Positions 5,471-6,904 of a stretch of DNA of 6,904 nt are shown here, piece by piece. The DNA is from G039029935 sp039029935 (GTDB taxonomy: Bacteria; Chloroflexota; Anaerolineae; Caldilineales; Caldilineaceae): the NCBI GenBank assembly GCA_039029935.1, contig JBCCFC010000738.1:1-6904 (forward strand). Reading direction: 5' to 3'. Below the pieces are notes generated by a model. It saw only the letters and a program-made list of their open reading frames with translations, made no database searches and was not told the DNA's origin. A program made the translations under genes and the position numbers. Every line of letters starts with the position of its first letter. The first letter of the stretch is position 1.

Positions 5471-6463
5471 TTATGCCTCCATTCCGCCAAATCGAATGCG
5501 TGGGTCCACAAGCACCAGTAAAATATCCGACAAAAATGTCCCCAGCACCGTTAGCCCATTCAAAAAGAGCAGCAAACTGGAGGCGAGGAACATGTCCTCG
5601 GTCATGAGCGCACTAAAGAGCATGGGTCCCGTTGTGGGCAAGTTCAGGACCAGTTCAGTGATGACACCACCTGAGACGATAAAGGGTAGTAGCCAGCCGA
5701 TGGTGCTGATAATGGGATTAAGGGCCACGCGCAGTGGGTATTTGAAGAGCAACTTGGTCTCACCCAGCCCCTTCGCTCGTGCCGTGACCACATATTGCCG
5801 CCCTAACTCATCCAGCAGCGAGGCGCGCATCACACGAATCAGTCCAGCTGTACCCGCTGTGCCAATGATGATGATGGGGAGTGGCAAATGCTTCAACAGG
5901 TCGACAACTTTGGCAAAGCTCCACTCAGCGCGCATATACTCGGGCGAGAAGAGACCACCAACACTCATACCCATGTTGAGAAAGGCATACATCAGAATCA
6001 ATGCCAACAAGAAATTAGGCGTCGCCAACCCAATAAAACCGATAAACATGGACAGATAGTCACCGACAGAATATTGATGGGTGGCCGAATAAATGCCAAT
6101 CGGGATGGAAACCAAGTAGGTGAAAATCAAGGTGGCAATCGAGATAGTGGCGGTGAGGCCGATACGGTCGCCGATGAGATCGTCAACCCGCTGCTGATAT
6201 TGAAAGGACCAGCCCAAATCCCCTTGCAGAACATTGCCAATCCAACGCATATATTGACCATAGATGGGTTCGTCCAACCCAAATTGCTCACGTAGATTTT
6301 GCAGCCTCGCCTCATCCACCTCTTGCCCCGACCGTGCGATTTGCACTGCCAAGTTATCGACAAAATCGCCCGCAGGCAACTGGATGATGAGAAACGTGAC
6401 GATACTGATCACCCACACGATGACAATCATGTACATGAATCGTCGCAGAATATAGCTTAACAT
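5471..6463 (-). CDS. Peptide/oligosaccharide-type ABC transporter permease, OppB/DppB-like
   Basis: The second channel subunit and first gene of the transporter cluster, 330 residues, normal for the family. It starts with the characteristic MLSYILRRF, then helix 1 (about 9-29), an external segment with FGLDEPIYGQYMRWIGNVLQ (61-80) and GDLGWSFQYQQRV (81-93), followed by helices at about 103-127, 139-162, 195-213, 250-275 and 293-318. The EAA coupling loop is YVVTARAKGLGETKLLFKYP (224-243). The end DPRIRFGGMEA is typical. The ATG at 6463 follows AGAAGGA with only three or four bases between, a short but acceptable spacing; ATGs at codons 10 and 12 would cut off the conserved N-terminus. A well-formed promoter lies about 120-150 bp upstream. 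It pairs with the OppC-like subunit encoded three bases downstream. Confidence 0.95.
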   Translation of the reverse strand: MLSYILRRFMYMIVIVWVISIVTFLIIQLPAGDFVDNLAVQIARSGQEVDEARLQNLREQFGLDEPIYGQYMRWIGNVLQGDLGWSFQYQQRVDDLIGDRIGLTATISIATLIFTYLVSIPIGIYSATHQYSVGDYLSMFIGFIGLATPNFLLALILMYAFLNMGMSVGGLFSPEYMRAEWSFAKVVDLLKHLPLPIIIIGTAGTAGLIRVMRASLLDELGRQYVVTARAKGLGETKLLFKYPLRVALNPIISTIGWLLPFIVSGGVITELVLNLPTTGPMLFSALMTEDMFLASSLLLFLNGLTVLGTFLSDILLVLVDPRIRFGGMEA

Positions 6464-6582
6464 AATTCCTTCTGTTTGCGGTCATACTCTGTTCGTGTTG
6501 AAGAGTAGACTGGTGTCACTGTCCAAAATATCACTATTCAAAGAACGATGATGGCTTTGGTACGATTAGAAATTTCGGAAAT

Positions 6583-6611
6583 AGTATATCAAATTTTGGA
6601 AAAGCGATCAA
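6583..6611 (-). promoter_or_regulatory. Sigma-70-type promoter of the transporter operon
   Basis: On the minus strand a -35 box TTGATC (6611-6606, four of six consensus bases) is followed by exactly 17 bases and a -10 box TATACT (6588-6583, five of six). The predicted start of transcription is near 6576, leaving a leader of about 112 bases before the OppB-type start. It points at the transporter genes and is the best such match seen in the window. A repeated operator-like array begins 16 bases upstream of the -35 box. Confidence 0.65.
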
Positions 6612-6626
6612 ACGCAGAAAATCAAT

Positions 6627-6670
6627 ATGTAAAAGAAGTGTAATTAATCTGTAATTATTCCGTAATCTTC
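6627..6670. promoter_or_regulatory. Four tandem 11-bp units resembling a PhoB/OmpR-type response-regulator operator
   Basis: On the plus strand four units follow at an exact 11-bp period, each a seven-base core plus four A/T-rich or mixed bases: ATGTAAA-AGAA, GTGTAAT-TAAT, CTGTAAT-TATT and CCGTAAT-CTTC. The core consensus is NTGTAAT. The known PhoB box has the same layout, 11-bp direct repeats of CTGTCAT with A/T-rich spacers. The array covers about -51 to -94 relative to the predicted transcription start of the transporter operon, upstream of its -35 box, a position suited to activation. The periodicity is seen directly; binding by a response regulator is inferred, and no regulator gene is in the window. 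Confidence 0.5.
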
Positions 6671-6763
6671 GTTCAAAGTAATGGAAAACAAGACGATTTC
6701 ATCTTTTTCTGTCATAGGTGCATTTTGCAGCAATACAATTATGTAATAGGATTGTAAGCATTC

Positions 6764-6785
6764 AACAAGAAAGCGGCTACGCCGC
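6764..6785 (-). terminator. Weak intrinsic terminator-like hairpin after the right-edge gene
   Basis: On the minus strand GCGGC (6785-6781) and GCCGC (6777-6773) pair around the three-base loop GTA and are followed by TTTCTTGTTG. The stem is all G-C but only five pairs long and the T tract is interrupted, so efficiency is doubtful. The TAG stop of the partial gene spans the loop and the first base of the descending arm. It would separate that gene from the transporter operon. Confidence 0.35.
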
Positions 6786-6904
6786 AGCAGGGAAGGCGAA
6801 GCGCAACTGCACAGGCGAGGTATCAGGTTTGGTAGAGACAGGGGGCGGTGAACTATTCTGATGTGATGGTGCGTCCGAATCAGGGGGAGGCTCAATCCAA
6901 TCGC
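6777..6904 (-). CDS. C-terminal end of an unidentified protein, partial (start beyond right edge)
   Basis: A minus-strand frame is open from the right edge to a TAG at 6779-6777, giving 41 codons after two leftover bases. The peptide begins DWIEPPPDSDAPSHQNSSPP and continues PVSTKPDTSPVQLRFAFPAA plus a final Ala. It is rich in Pro, Ser, Asp and Thr, like a disordered tail, and closes with a short hydrophobic end (LRFAFPAAA). It is preferred over the other minus-strand frames because one has early stops and the other yields an atypical His/Leu/Arg-rich product running far into A/T-rich DNA. The hairpin at its end also fits a gene end. No domain is visible and no function can be given. It is too short to exclude a chance frame. 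Confidence 0.4.
   Translation of the reverse strand, partial: DWIEPPPDSDAPSHQNSSPPPVSTKPDTSPVQLRFAFPAAA

Larger units (their letters stand above)
6464..6776. other. 313-bp control region upstream of the transporter operon
   Basis: The region is A/T-rich compared with the genes. Reading on the minus strand it holds the tail of the terminator-like hairpin of the preceding gene, a stretch without recognisable features (about 6671-6760), the 11-bp operator-like array, the promoter, and a leader of about 112 bases without a strong hairpin. Only very short frames occur, for example a 23-codon frame on the minus strand (ATG near 6714) with no ribosome-binding site. Confidence 0.6.

Noticed and set aside
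5496..6059. Plus-strand open frame of 187 codons opposite the OppB-type permease
   Set aside because: It is antisense to a conserved permease, and its Ser/Pro/Arg-rich product is what the complement of helix codons gives.
6644..6895. Minus-strand frame of 83 codons at the right edge
   Set aside because: Starts at a TTG without ribosome-binding site, has an atypical His/Arg/Leu-rich composition, overlaps the better C-terminal frame and runs into the operator-like array.

Overview
This window carries most of one peptide/oligosaccharide-type ABC uptake system (Opp/Dpp family), and every confident gene is on the minus strand. Read in the direction of transcription, from the right edge leftward, the layout is: the C-terminal end of an unrelated partial gene with a weak terminator-like hairpin (6904-6764); a 313-bp control region with a repeated operator-like array and a good sigma-70-type promoter; the OppB/DppB-type permease; the OppC/DppC-type permease; the OppD/DppD-type ATPase; the OppF/DppF-type ATPase; a small one-helix membrane protein of unknown function that overlaps the end of the OppF gene; a 645-bp gene-free but structure-rich gap; and the lipoprotein substrate-binding protein, which runs off the left edge.

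The parts fit one machine. The lipoprotein captures the solute outside the membrane, the two permeases form the channel, and the two ATPases, both with complete nucleotide-binding motifs and C-terminal four-cysteine oligopeptide-transporter domains, drive import. The binding-protein sequence (GNQLPYMDE region) and the enlarged external loop of the OppC-type permease resemble, from memory, a branch that also imports oligosaccharides, so 'peptide' should not be taken as the proven substrate.

The organism is probably a bacterium with lipid-anchored binding proteins. The Ala/Glu-rich linker behind the lipobox, the balanced base composition, the repeat-rich intergenic DNA and the general look of the proteins suggest Chloroflexota (Anaerolineae or Caldilineae type). 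This is an impression from protein style and was not tested by a search.

The least ordinary DNA is non-coding: four tandem 11-bp units resembling a PhoB/OmpR-type operator just upstream of the promoter; a nested double inverted repeat of about 98 bp bounded by TA dinucleotides in the leader of the binding-protein gene; an 11-bp stem capped by GAAA; a further stretch of mutually overlapping hairpins; and two unrelated tandem repeats between the ATPase genes, one of which supplies the stop codon of the OppD gene. The small protein translationally coupled to the OppF gene is the best candidate for an undescribed component of the transporter.
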